Source: Thermomonospora catenispora (GTDB taxonomy: Bacteria; Actinomycetota; Actinomycetes; Streptosporangiales; Streptosporangiaceae). Taken from it: DNA of 64,000 nucleotides. This document shows positions 34,673 through 44,753 of this stretch, one piece after another. The notes under the pieces were generated by a model. The model saw nothing but the letters and a program-made list of their open reading frames with translations. It did no database searches and was not told where the DNA came from. A program made the translations under genes and the position numbers. The stretch spans positions 121,794-185,793 of the forward strand of contig NZ_RRYT01000008.1 of the NCBI RefSeq assembly GCF_006363815.1, read 5' to 3'. Positions within the stretch are counted from its first letter, which is position 1. Each line of letters starts with the position of its first letter.

Positions 34673-35001
34673 GCACCGGTCTGGAGGCCGGTCTCATCCC
34701 CCAGGCCCGCGAGACCCTGACCAAGGTCCTGGAGAACCTCCCCGCCGCGGACACCAAACAGCGCAGCGTCGTATTGGGCGACCTGGCCTCCGTCGAAGCG
34801 GCCGCAGGCGACCCCGAAGCCGCGTGCGCCCGCGCCGAGGAGGCCCTCGACCAGCTGGCCCGCACCTGGTACGCCACCGGCATGGACCGCATCACCCAGG
34901 TCCGCCGCGCCCTGGAGCCCTGGGCCGATCAAGAATGCGTGCGCCGACTGGACGACCGCCTGTACGGGTGGGAGACCACCCTCAGCGCGCTGAAGCGTTG
35001 A
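34673..35001 (+). pseudogene. C-terminal fragment of a TPR-containing XRE-type regulator
   Basis: The open frame gives helical TPR-like sequence (LEAGLIPQARETLTKVLENL, then VLGDLASVEAAAGDPEAACA and VRRALEPWADQECVRRLDDR) as found at the C-terminus of large actinomycete HTH-TPR regulators. No HTH domain and no start with a ribosome binding site exist; it begins about 25 nt after the DUF1152 stop. Its last 20 nt overlap the convergent HAD gene. Best read as the residue of a deletion. Confidence 0.6.
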
Positions 35002-35641
35002 ACTCCGCGATCTTGCCGGGCAGCTCCGTGAGGGAATCGATCCGCATCGTCGGCAACCGATCCGCATCCGGATCGTGCTGCTGGATGATTCCCCACGGAC
35101 CCCGGCGGATCAACGCCGTCTTCAACCCCACCGCCGCCGCCGGCCGGATGTCGTTGTCCAGCCGATCACCCACATACAAGATCTCCCCCGCCTCGCACGG
35201 GGCCTCCCGGACCACCGCCTCGAAGAAGGCCGGGTCCGGCTTGGCCACCCCCCAGTCATCAGAGGTGGCCAGCATGTCGCACGGCAGCTTCAACTCCCGC
35301 AGGATGCCGCCCGCGCGCACCGTCTGATTCCCCGCGATCCCCACCCACAGGCCGGCCTCCCGCAGCTCGGCCAACGTCGGCCGCGCATCCGGATACAGAT
35401 CCTCCTCACCGAACCACTCGGCCTGCCCCACCGCGGCCCGCTTCTCCCGCTCCTCGGTCAGATCGAACCCCGGAGCGAACACCTGGAAGGTCTCCCGATA
35501 GTCCAGCCCACGGGCGATCACCGCACCGAACACCGCCGAGAACGTGTGCCGAGGCACTCCCAGCCAGTCCGCCCAGGTGCCGTACTCCCGGGTCTCATCG
35601 ACCAGGCACTCACCCACATCGAACACCACAGCACGGATCAC
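34982..35641 (-). CDS. HAD-superfamily hydrolase-like protein
   Basis: 219 aa from GTG at 35641. HAD fold motifs: I as VVFDVGECLVDE, II near AGNQTVRAG, III as Lys in VAKPDPAFF, IV as YVGDRLDNDI. In motif I the usual second Asp (DxD) is Gly, so ordinary phosphatase chemistry is doubtful; FDVGE variants are nonetheless common in actinomycetes. Substrate unknown. It is convergent with the TPR fragment. Confidence 0.82.
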   Translation of the reverse strand: MIRAVVFDVGECLVDETREYGTWADWLGVPRHTFSAVFGAVIARGLDYRETFQVFAPGFDLTEEREKRAAVGQAEWFGEEDLYPDARPTLAELREAGLWVGIAGNQTVRAGGILRELKLPCDMLATSDDWGVAKPDPAFFEAVVREAPCEAGEILYVGDRLDNDIRPAAAVGLKTALIRRGPWGIIQQHDPDADRLPTMRIDSLTELPGKIAEFNASAR

Positions 35642-35930
35642 GCGCCCCAGCCTACGAACCAGCCCCAGACCACCCGACACCCACACACGAACGCCACCAG
35701 CGGCAGAAACACCAACCCCCATGCACGCTGGCCACAAGAACCGGCCGCCTCCACGAGACCGAGTCAGCAAACGTCTAAACTCAATGAGGAACCTCCGCAC
35801 AGGATTCAAGGGCGACCCGCTAACGGAGACCGCTATCATCCAGACCGGTGTGGCGGATGTACGGCCTCCCTGGACCGATCCCATCGCACCGTCTGTTTCC
35901 AAGCAGGTTGCTAAATAAGCGCAAATCCGC

Positions 35931-36323
35931 TTGAGTGGCCTTGTGGCAGAGAGTAGGCAGTCAAGGGCATCGTGGAGAGCAGGCGTAGTTGCCGCCCTTG
36001 TCGTGGCCGCCCTAGGAACCGGGACAAACGTAGCGATCAACTACACAACCACTCAGGCTACAACTTTGCGGTGGGTTGCAGTTGTCGTACTGACAGTCGC
36101 GAGCGGACTAGCCACCTCCCTGATAAAGAACGACCGAGATAATAATGAGGTCAGAGCCCTCGACAAGCCAGCAGTCCACCCAAGAATAACTGAACACGAA
36201 AGAACTATCGATTTTAAGATTTATAGCGAAGAGGTTGCCCTCCAGCCTGGATACATAAGCCAATGGATTCGCACCGCTCACGGCAATAGCGAATCTTCTG
36301 AACGCAATGAGGGATCCGAATGA
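35931..36323 (+). CDS. Small two-helix membrane protein, first gene of a coupled pair
   Basis: 130 aa from TTG at 35931, or 126 aa from GTG at 35943. Two membrane helices (GVVAALVVAALGTGTNVAI and VAVVVLTVASGLATSLI) are followed by a charged cytoplasmic tail of about 60 residues. The base composition is far less GC-rich than the neighbours, with codons such as AGA, ATA and TTA, which suggests recent transfer. Its stop overlaps the TPR gene start as ATGA. Function unknown. Confidence 0.65.
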   Translation: MSGLVAESRQSRASWRAGVVAALVVAALGTGTNVAINYTTTQATTLRWVAVVVLTVASGLATSLIKNDRDNNEVRALDKPAVHPRITEHERTIDFKIYSEEVALQPGYISQWIRTAHGNSESSERNEGSE

Positions 36324-36841
36324 AGAATCTCCAAGACCTTGAAGAGGAAGTGCGCCGTTATCGTGAACTAGTCGCCTCTGCCCCTGAAAAGCACAAGCCA
36401 GATCTGGCATCTTCTTTGAACAACCTCGCAGTTCGCCTCGCCGAAATGGGACGGCGAGAAGAAGCACTAGAGACCAGCCACGAAGCCACCACCATCTACA
36501 GGAACCTGGCAGAAAAAGTGCCAGAAGCTTACATGCCTGGCCTCGCATCCACTCTTGACAACCTGGCCAATCTTCACGCCAATCAAGGTCAGCTCTCTAG
36601 GGCTGAGAGTGAGGCACTAGAGGCTCTTAATATTCGAGAGCGTTACCTCGGAAAAGAGAGTAAGGCCACTTTGGCAAGTCGCTCCAACTTGGGCTCTATC
36701 TTGCGAGATCTTGGGCGCCTAGATGAGGCAGAAAGAATGCTTCAAAAGACACTCGACGATTCTCAACGGATACTCGGCCCAGATCACCCAACCACGCTGA
36801 TCAGCCAGGATAGACTCGCTCGACTTTTGGAGCGGCAATGA
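36320..36841 (+). CDS. Stand-alone kinesin-light-chain-type TPR protein
   Basis: 173 aa made almost entirely of TPR helices. Repeat units are seen as LASSLNNLAVRLAEMGRREE, LASTLDNLANLHANQGQLSR and LASRSNLGSILRDLGRLDEA, ending in LGPDHPTTL, the hallmark of kinesin-light-chain-like TPRs that often sit at the end of NB-ARC proteins. No NTPase domain is attached. Translationally coupled to the membrane protein upstream, so a membrane-tethered TPR scaffold is likely. AT-richer than its surroundings. Confidence 0.8.
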   Translation: MKNLQDLEEEVRRYRELVASAPEKHKPDLASSLNNLAVRLAEMGRREEALETSHEATTIYRNLAEKVPEAYMPGLASTLDNLANLHANQGQLSRAESEALEALNIRERYLGKESKATLASRSNLGSILRDLGRLDEAERMLQKTLDDSQRILGPDHPTTLISQDRLARLLERQ

Positions 36842-37265
36842 CCTTGAGGTCGAAAGTCCACTTGTCGTGATAGTTGAGGTCAAGGTACTGCTGTAGGGCT
36901 TCCGGTGCTCATCCCCTTGCCGGGTTCTGTGGGTGCCCGGCGTGCTGCTAACGCTGGTACCGACAATGGCCCTTGACGATGGTGGACGGGGCTGCACAGA
37001 GTTGATCTTGCTACGGATCAGACGCCCACGCAGCGTCCGGACTTACCGAATTCAGCCCATTGAGATCAAGAGTGGCGGCGCTACACGCCGCCACACGGCC
37101 CGTTGGCCCTGCCGCCCGGTGCATGCGGCTTGAAGGCCGATCACCGGGCGGCAACCGCCGGGCCGGACACCCCAAATCACCGGCCAAAGTCCCCATCCTT
37201 CCAGGGGTGATTAGGGCCCTGGATGTGGCGAGTTCGGGGCGCGTGAGCGGACGGGCGCTTATTCC
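36842..37265. other. Gene-less right end of the accessory island
   Basis: No supported gene. 36842-37060 is unassigned. The structured element copy lies at 37066-37164, followed by AGGGGTGATTAGGG at 37203-37216, related to the sequence at 31560. Confidence 0.5.
37066..37164. repeat. Structured element, right copy
   Basis: Hairpin A: GTGGCGGCG/CGCCGCCAC (37072-37080 with 37086-37094), perfect, 5-nt loop. Hairpin B: CCGCCCGGTG/CACCGGGCGG (37112-37121 with 37142-37151), perfect, enclosing an inner stem CGGCT/GGCCG with a TGAA loop. Direct copy of 31351-31446. Confidence 0.75.
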
Positions 37266-37430
37266 CTAGAGGGATCGCAACCGCGTCCGGCGCAACTCCT
37301 CGTTGATCTGCCGTGCCTGTTCCTCATCACCCCTGGAGGAACCACAACTGCTCATCGGGCGTGCTCCATAGTGAGGGCGAGCAGGGCACGGGTACAGCGC
37401 GGGTACGCCGCAGGACGGACAGAACAGCAT
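37266..37430 (-). CDS. Putative 54-residue zinc-ribbon-like protein
   Basis: ATG at 37430 lies just after AGGTGG. The N-terminus MLFCPSCGVPALYPC has a CxxC pair and a further Cys, and the C-terminus is a charged helix (EEQARQINEELRRTRLRSL) whose Glu/Gln/Asn content is unlike random GC-rich frames. Only one clear metal half-site is visible. Short and without homologue recognised, so it may be spurious. Confidence 0.35.
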   Translation of the reverse strand: MLFCPSCGVPALYPCPARPHYGARPMSSCGSSRGDEEQARQINEELRRTRLRSL

Positions 37431-37501
37431 CCCACCTGGGCAAACACCGATAGGACACCATCGCACTGCCCCCAGCGCCCACATGCAGCCTGTGTCGTCT
37501 C

Positions 37502-37522
37502 CCACGGCCGTCCGTGCCGAAT
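37502..37522. repeat. 21-nt segment shared with the left end of the island
   Basis: CCACGGCCGTCCGTGCCGAAT matches 31240-31260 at 20 of 21 positions in the same orientation. Together with the structured elements it frames the accessory region. Confidence 0.6.
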
Positions 37523-37618
37523 CGGGGCGCCCCAGAAAGGGCTTTCCACCATCCTCGCCAGGTTCCCCCACACGGGCCTCCTCAATACGCCGCCGGATGA
37601 GCCTGTCCTGACCGACGA

Positions 37619-37969
37619 TCACTCGGCTTGGACGCGCACCGGCAAGGCCGAGGTCAGGGTCTCATCGAGGGACAGCGTGAAGGCCGGGCCCGGCTGGAAG
37701 GGGCGCCATCCTCTGGCCAATGCCAGTCTGATCGCGGTGGCCACGGTTCGCGGCAGGACGGGGACGCTCGGCAGGTCCAGCCAGTTGCCCGGGTGCGGGT
37801 GGGGCAGGGAGACCACGAGCAGTGATTCCGGACGTTCGGCCGGCTCTGCCACGAAGGTCAGCGGGCTTGCCCCGATGCCCTGGTCGTAGGTCGGCTTGTG
37901 GCGGACCTTCCAGCGGAACTCGACTCCGTCGACGACGATCCGCCGGGTGCCTTTCCTCGCCAGAGTCAC
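37619..37969 (-). CDS. Conserved actinobacterial hypothetical protein
   Basis: 116 aa. GTG at 37969 sits directly after GGGGGGAGAAG, fixing the start. The beta-rich sequence (RRIVVDGVEFRWKVRHKPTY, then SPLTFVAEPAERPESLLVVS, HPGNWL and ARGWRPFQPGPAFTLSLDE) belongs to a family I have seen widely in Streptomyces and relatives with no assigned function. It lies just outside the right end of the island. Confidence 0.75.
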   Translation of the reverse strand: MTLARKGTRRIVVDGVEFRWKVRHKPTYDQGIGASPLTFVAEPAERPESLLVVSLPHPHPGNWLDLPSVPVLPRTVATAIRLALARGWRPFQPGPAFTLSLDETLTSALPVRVQAE

Positions 37970-38395
37970 CTTCTCCCCCCACCGCCCATCGCCCCGTCTC
38001 TGGACGAGGCACGGCACATGCTCTTCCTCGGTGCTCGCTCCCCCGGTGCCGGATCTGCGTCGTCGCACCGGTCGCGGCGCCGTACACGGGATGCGGGCGG
38101 GGACGAGCGGGAGCCCATGCCGGCACCGATGCCTTCTCACGGATCAGGCGGCCGGCTCATTCCCCTGGCCCGTCATCCCTTCGGCTCGTTGGATCCTCGT
38201 CCGTGCATGCGGGTTCGGCCTCATCGCAAGGGACGCCAGGGACGATGGGCACCGTGGACGATCCCCCGACGGGAAAACGCTCCTCATCCACAGGAGCACG
38301 AGGTGTCGCGGTGCCGGTGCATCTCGCTTGGAACCGGTCGTTCCAGGGCACCGAGCGCCGGAAACCGCCTCGGCGGCCCGGTGGAGACGTGGAAG

Positions 38396-38427
38396 GCGGG
38401 CGCCGGTGAGTGAACACCGGCGCCCGC
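38396..38427. terminator. Strong 13-bp hairpin
   Basis: GCGGGCGCCGGTG and CACCGGCGCCCGC pair perfectly around a 6-nt loop. It lies between two leftward genes; it may act as a back-up terminator for the secreted-protein gene. Confidence 0.6.
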
Positions 38428-38574
38428 TTCGACGACCGTCCGACGGTCCTTTTCACCGCCGTGCCGCGTGATCCGCGGTGGCCGTCCGCCATCGCGGAAC
38501 CCGGTGTCCGGGGTCTCGCGCACCGCGAAAGCGGCGGGCGACCGGGGCGGCATAAGGCCCATCGAACGGTTTCC

Positions 38575-38616
38575 GTGTTTCCGGGGTAAGGGCTCCCGTC
38601 ATCTGTCCGGAAACAC
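38575..38616 (-). terminator. Terminator of the secreted-protein gene
   Basis: GTGTTTCCGG (38575-38584) and CCGGAAACAC (38607-38616) form a perfect 10-bp stem, beginning 10 nt past the stop codon at 38626. Confidence 0.7.
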
Positions 38617-38625
38617 CGGCTCGGA

Positions 38626-39060
38626 TCAGTACCAGCTGGTCCAGGCGACCTGGTGACCGTCCACCACGAGAACGGCGCGGGAGACCCGGCCGTGGAGGTT
38701 GTTCCCGATCATGGTGTAGGCGTAATTGATACCCGGGTCCACGCTCTCGGCGACCCAGCCGTCGGCCTCCGGTCGGCCGTCGTCGGAGCGCTGCAGCAGG
38801 GCGGAGCTGTTCTGCGGCGCGTTCTCGATCCGGGCGAACGAGCCGCAGACGTCGGAGTAGAAGTACTTGAGCCGGATGCCGTTCCAGGTCGTGCTGTGAA
38901 TCAGCCGGAAGGTTCCCGCGCAGGGTTCCTGCGTCGGGTAGAACCCTTCCATTCCGTAGAGCCCATAGTTGCCGCCCTGGTAGGGGGCAGCCTGGGCCGC
39001 GGGCGCGGCAAGGGCCACGAGCCCACCGATCATGGCGAGGCAGGCGACGAGCTTGCGCAC
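38626..39060 (-). CDS. Secreted protein resembling DUF2690/YjfA
   Basis: 144 aa. Signal peptide MRKLVACLAMIGGLVALAAP with cleavage after AQA. The mature part has two Cys (EPCAG and DVCGSF) around a beta-strand RLKYFYSDVCGSFARI, and ends GRVSRAVLVVDGHQVAWTSW plus Tyr, matching the layout of DUF2690 domains (Cys, RYS-like strand, Cys, W/F-ARI). GTG at 39060 follows GGGGGAA. Secreted, role unknown. The family assignment is by eye. Confidence 0.7.
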   Translation of the reverse strand: MRKLVACLAMIGGLVALAAPAAQAAPYQGGNYGLYGMEGFYPTQEPCAGTFRLIHSTTWNGIRLKYFYSDVCGSFARIENAPQNSSALLQRSDDGRPEADGWVAESVDPGINYAYTMIGNNLHGRVSRAVLVVDGHQVAWTSWY

Positions 39061-39634
39061 TGATTCCCCCGATCCATCGAAATTCCCGAAATCACCGGGA
39101 CGAGCGCACGCCGGAACGCTCCGCGCGTCTGCAGCCACGCCGACGCCTCGGCGGTGGCTCACCCCCGTGACAGCGCTCCCGTTTCCCGTCGGAGCGCCTC
39201 GCACACGTTAACCCCCAATGCCCGTTTTATCAACTCCCCTCAGGGGATTAGGCATTTGGCCAGGTCAGTACCGGATTCAATTGCCGGGGCGATTGATAAA
39301 GCCGCATGGAGGGAGAATCCCGCCGACCGGTGAGGGCGGCATCGCGGCGGTCGGCATGGGCGCCGCGCCCCCCGGCCCGAAGCCCTGTGCCCCGGCGTGA
39401 GACCGGCGCGCCCCGATGGGGAACCCGATGGGGAATCGGCGCGCCCTCGCACAGGACCGACGCGCCTTGCGCGCGGAACCGCCTCGATGTGAGACCGTCC
39501 GTCCTCGCACGGGGCCGCCCCCGCAGAACCGCCCTGACGGAAGAAGAGCCCTCACACGGGACCGGCCCGCACCGAACCGTCCCCCCGATACGGGACCGGC
39601 GGCCCGCAGGCCGCCGGTCCGCACTCCTCGCTCA
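39061..39634. other. Intergenic region without a supported gene
   Basis: The left part (39061-39300) is moderately AT-rich and holds the promoter of the secreted protein. The right part is GC-rich sequence lying beyond the purine permease gene. Confidence 0.5.
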
Positions 39635-41146
39635 TCAGACCACGTTCAGCAGTTCCTTGATCGGGTCCAGGGCGAAGTAGATGACGAACAGCACGGCGAT
39701 CAGCCACATCAGCGGGTGGATCTCGGCGAATCGCCGGCGGGCGGCCTTGATGACCACGTAGGCGATGAAGCCCGCGCCGATGCCCGCGGTGATGGAGTAG
39801 GTGAACGGCATCAGCACGATGGTCAGGAACGACGGGATGGCCACGTCGTAGTCGCTGAAGTCGATGTTGCGGATCTGGGTCATCATCAGGAACCCGACCA
39901 CGACCAGCGCGGGGGTGGCGGCCTCGAAGGGCACGATCGTCACCAGCGGCGAGAAGAACATGGCCACCAGGAACAGCGCCCCGGTCACCACGCTGGCCAG
40001 GCCGGTGCGGGCGCCCTCGGCGACACCGGCGGCCGACTCGATGTAGGTGGTGTTGGAGGACACCGATCCGGCTCCGCCGGCCGCGGCGCCGATCGAGTCG
40101 ACGATCAGGACGTTCCGCACGCCCGGGAGGTTGCCCTGCTTGTCCAGCAGGCCGGCCTCCGCCCCCACGCCGACCACGGTGCCCATGGTGTCGAAGAAGT
40201 CGGCCAGCATGATCGTGAACACGAACAGCAGGGCGGCCACCACTCCGACCCGTTCGAAGCTGCCGAACAGGCTGAACTCGCCGAGCAGGCTCAGGTCGGG
40301 GACGCTGACCACCTCGTCGGGCAGTGTGGGGACGTTCAGCTGCCAGCCGTCGGGGTTGATGACCGGCTTGCCGTCGGGGCCGGGGCCGGCGTTGAACGGA
40401 CCGACCTTGGCGAAGGCCTCCACGATCATCGCGAAGACGGTGGTCGCCACGATGCCGATGAGGATCGCGCCCTTGACCCGCCGCGCCACCAGGAACGCGG
40501 TCAGCAGCAGTCCCACGCAGAACACCAGGGTGGGCCAGCCGGAGAGGCTGCCGGTGGCACCGAGCTGCACCGGCACCGTCGATTCGCCCTCGGCGCCGGG
40601 GATGCGGCGGACGAATCCGGCGTCCACGAAGCCGATCAGCGCGATGAACAGGCCGATGCCCACCGCGATGGCGGTCTTCAGCTCGGGCGGGATGGCGTGG
40701 AACACCGCCGTGCGGAAGCCGGTCAGCACCAGCAGCAGGATGATCAGGCCCTCGAGGACGACGATGCCCATCGCGTCCTCCCAGGACATGCCGCTGGCCA
40801 CGCTGAACGCCAGCACCGCGTTCAGTCCGAGGCCGGCGGCCATCGCGAGGGGGTAGCGGCCGATCACGCCCATGGCGATCGTCAGCAGCCCGGCGATCAG
40901 CGCGGTCGCCGCCGCCACCAGGGGGATCGCCCCGCCGGGCTGGGTGGAGTCGCCGAGGAACTGCCCGTCGGCGTCGGCGACCGTGCCGATGATCAGGGGG
41001 TTGAGGACCACGATGTAGGCCATCGTGAAGAAGGTGGCCAGCCCGCCGCGCACCTCGCGGGCCACGGTGGAGCCTCGTTCCGTGATCTTGAAGTACTTGT
41101 CGAGTCCGCTTCTGGTCTCTGCGGCCTGCGCTTGCTGTGCGTTCAC
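39635..41146 (-). CDS. NCS2-family purine permease, AzgA type (adenine/guanine/hypoxanthine)
   Basis: 503 aa with about 13 membrane helices. It imports purine bases with protons. The AzgA-type N-terminus LDKYFKITERGSTVAREVRG and FTMAYIVVLNPLI, the AGLGLNAVLAFSV segment, the MLADFFDTMGTVVGVG motif and SVSSNTTYIESAAGVAEGAR are all characteristic. GTG start at 41146. No purine-riboswitch fold was recognised upstream. Confidence 0.94.
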   Translation of the reverse strand: MNAQQAQAAETRSGLDKYFKITERGSTVAREVRGGLATFFTMAYIVVLNPLIIGTVADADGQFLGDSTQPGGAIPLVAAATALIAGLLTIAMGVIGRYPLAMAAGLGLNAVLAFSVASGMSWEDAMGIVVLEGLIILLLVLTGFRTAVFHAIPPELKTAIAVGIGLFIALIGFVDAGFVRRIPGAEGESTVPVQLGATGSLSGWPTLVFCVGLLLTAFLVARRVKGAILIGIVATTVFAMIVEAFAKVGPFNAGPGPDGKPVINPDGWQLNVPTLPDEVVSVPDLSLLGEFSLFGSFERVGVVAALLFVFTIMLADFFDTMGTVVGVGAEAGLLDKQGNLPGVRNVLIVDSIGAAAGGAGSVSSNTTYIESAAGVAEGARTGLASVVTGALFLVAMFFSPLVTIVPFEAATPALVVVGFLMMTQIRNIDFSDYDVAIPSFLTIVLMPFTYSITAGIGAGFIAYVVIKAARRRFAEIHPLMWLIAVLFVIYFALDPIKELLNVV

Positions 41147-41233
41147 GGCCGCAGACTGGCAGATCGGGACATCGTTCCCAAGGGTGCGTACGAAAACAAA
41201 ACCACAACGATCCGTAAGGGGATCAAGAAGTGG

Positions 41234-41269
41234 CCTGGCCCACTGCCTGGGGTGATGCAGTGGACCAGG
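41234..41269 (-). terminator. Terminator of the acyl-CoA ligase operon
   Basis: CCTGGCCCACTGC (41234-41246) pairs with GCAGTGGACCAGG (41257-41269) over 13 bp with one mismatch and a 10-nt loop. It lies between the ligase stop and the permease promoter. Confidence 0.75.
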
Positions 41270-41294
41270 TCACATCCGTTACGGAGGGTGACGA

Positions 41295-42974
<1,680 letters not shown>

Positions 42975-42998
42975 CGCTGTGTCTCTCCCTCTCCGGAT

Positions 42999-43030
42999 CA
43001 GTGTCCGGCGTCGTCAGTGTCCGGCGTCGT
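42999..43030. repeat. 16-bp tandem duplication across the stop codon of the upstream ligase
   Basis: CAGTGTCCGGCGTCGT occurs at 42999-43014 and 43015-43030. The ligase stop codon (43014-43016) spans the junction; one copy is in the coding end, the other follows it. Confidence 0.9.
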
Positions 43031-44654
43031 CGGACAGGCCGAGGATCTCCATGGCGCGCTCGCGCATCTCCACCTTGCGGACCTTCCCGGTGACGGTCAT
43101 CGGGAAGGAGTCCACCACGTGCACGTAGCGGGGGATCTTGTAGTGCGCGAGCTTGCCGGTGCAGAACTCGCGGAGCTTGTCGGCGGTCAGTTCCGGCGCG
43201 CCGTCGCGGAGCTTGACCCACGCCATCAGCTCTTCCCCGTACTTGGGGTCGGGAACGCCGATGACCTGGGCGTCGACGATGTCGGGGTGGGTGTAGAGGA
43301 ACTCCTCGATCTCGCGGGGGTAGATGTTCTCGCCGCCGCGGATCACCATGTCCTTGATCCGCCCGGTGATGGAGACGTATCCGTCGGCGTCCATCACCGC
43401 CAGGTCGCCGGTGTGCATCCAGCGGGCGGCGTCGATGACCTCGGCGGTCTTGTCGGGCTGCTCCCAGTAGCCGAGCATCACCGAGTAGCCGCGGGTGCAC
43501 AGCTCGCCGGGCTCGCCGCGCGGCACGGTGACCCCGGTGGCCGGGTCGATGATCTTGACTTCCAGGTGGGGGTGGACGCGGCCGACCGTGGACACCCGCC
43601 GGTCGAGGGAGTCGTCGAAGCGGGTCTGGGTGGACACCGGGGAGGTCTCGGTCATGCCGTAGCAGATGGTCACCTCGTGCATGCCCATCCGCTCGATGAC
43701 CTGCTTCATCACCTCGACGGGGCAGGGCGAGCCGGCCATGATCCCGGTGCGCAGGGTGGACAGGTCGGCGGTCTCCAGCGCCGGGTCGTTGAGCTCGGCG
43801 ATGAACATGGTGGGCACCCCGTACAGGGAGGTGCAGCCGTGGGCGGAGACCGCCTCCAACGTGGCGGCGGGGTCGAAGGAGGGGGCGGGGATCACCATGC
43901 AGGCGCCGTGGGTGGTGGCGGCGAGGTTGCCCATCACCATGCCGAAGCAGTGGTAGAAGGGCACCGGGATGCAGATGCGGTCCCGCTCGGTGTAGCGGCA
44001 CAGCTCTCCGACGAAGTAGCCGTTGTTGAGGATGTTGTGGTGGGAGAGCGTCGCGCCCTTGGGGAAGCCGGTGGTGCCCGAGGTGTACTGGATGTTGATC
44101 GGGTCGTCCATGGTGAGGGTCGCGGCGATCTCCGCCAGGACGGACCGGTCGGCGGAGCGACCCTCGGCGACCATGGCGTCCCAGTCCTCGCCTCCGATGA
44201 GCAGGACGCGCTCCAGGTCCGGGCACTGCGGCCGGGCCTGCTCGATCATCGCGGCGTAGTCGGAGGTCTTGAAGGTGGGGGTGGCGATGAGGGTGCTCAC
44301 CCCGGCCTGCTTGAGGACGTACTCCAGCTCGTGCACCCGGTAGGCGGGGTTGATGTTGACCAGGATCGCGCCCAGCTTGGCGGTGGCGTACTGGGTGAAG
44401 GTCCACTCGGCGCAGTTGGGCGCCCAGATCCCCACCCGGTCGCCCTTGCGCACGCCCCGCCCGTGCAGGCCGAGCGCGAGGGCGTCGACCTCGGCGGCCA
44501 TCTCGGCGTAGGTCCAGCGGCGGCCGGTGTGGTGCTCGATGAGGGCGTCCCTGTCGGGGTGCGCGGCGACCGTGCGGTCGAAGTTCGCCCCGATGGTGTC
44601 CCCGAGCAGCGGGGTGTCGGACGTTCCCGACGCGTAGCTCAGCTCGACGGCCAT
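43014..44654 (-). CDS. Fatty-acyl-CoA synthetase (FadD-like AMP-binding protein)
   Basis: 546 aa from ATG at 44654 after GGGGGC; the longer frame upstream adds no family sequence. Motifs: [46 protein letters not shown] and [16 protein letters not shown] with the catalytic Lys. It activates fatty or related acids to CoA thioesters for oxidation or lipid synthesis. It lies between a GAF-LuxR regulator and a second ligase on the same strand. Confidence 0.93.
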   Translation of the reverse strand: MAVELSYASGTSDTPLLGDTIGANFDRTVAAHPDRDALIEHHTGRRWTYAEMAAEVDALALGLHGRGVRKGDRVGIWAPNCAEWTFTQYATAKLGAILVNINPAYRVHELEYVLKQAGVSTLIATPTFKTSDYAAMIEQARPQCPDLERVLLIGGEDWDAMVAEGRSADRSVLAEIAATLTMDDPINIQYTSGTTGFPKGATLSHHNILNNGYFVGELCRYTERDRICIPVPFYHCFGMVMGNLAATTHGACMVIPAPSFDPAATLEAVSAHGCTSLYGVPTMFIAELNDPALETADLSTLRTGIMAGSPCPVEVMKQVIERMGMHEVTICYGMTETSPVSTQTRFDDSLDRRVSTVGRVHPHLEVKIIDPATGVTVPRGEPGELCTRGYSVMLGYWEQPDKTAEVIDAARWMHTGDLAVMDADGYVSITGRIKDMVIRGGENIYPREIEEFLYTHPDIVDAQVIGVPDPKYGEELMAWVKLRDGAPELTADKLREFCTGKLAHYKIPRYVHVVDSFPMTVTGKVRKVEMRERAMEILGLSDDAGH

Positions 44655-44753
44655 GTGAGAGCCCCCTGTGACCCGCATCACGTATGTGTCGGCGATCAGG
44701 GTGGCGCGGGGGACGCGGTGCGCACTACTACCCAAAGGGGGTAGCCGGGCCGG

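Larger units (their letters stand above)
37970..38625. other. 656-nt stretch without a supported gene, containing two strong hairpins
   Basis: Frames in this stretch are Arg/Pro-rich and unsupported. Hairpins at 38396-38427 and 38575-38616 are listed separately. Confidence 0.5.

Noticed and set aside
34982..36841. Toxin-antitoxin pair at the HAD/membrane-TPR region
   Set aside because: Neither protein has toxin motifs, and the TPR gene is too long and repetitive for a typical antitoxin.
31071..37970. Search for a second copy of the tRNA-Arg 3' end as an att site
   Set aside because: No repeat of TTCGAATCCTGCCGGG was seen by eye downstream in the window, so insertion into the tRNA itself is not shown.
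39635..41294. Purine riboswitch ahead of the purine permease
   Set aside because: The upstream sequence has a strong terminator of the neighbouring operon but no recognisable purine-aptamer junction motifs.
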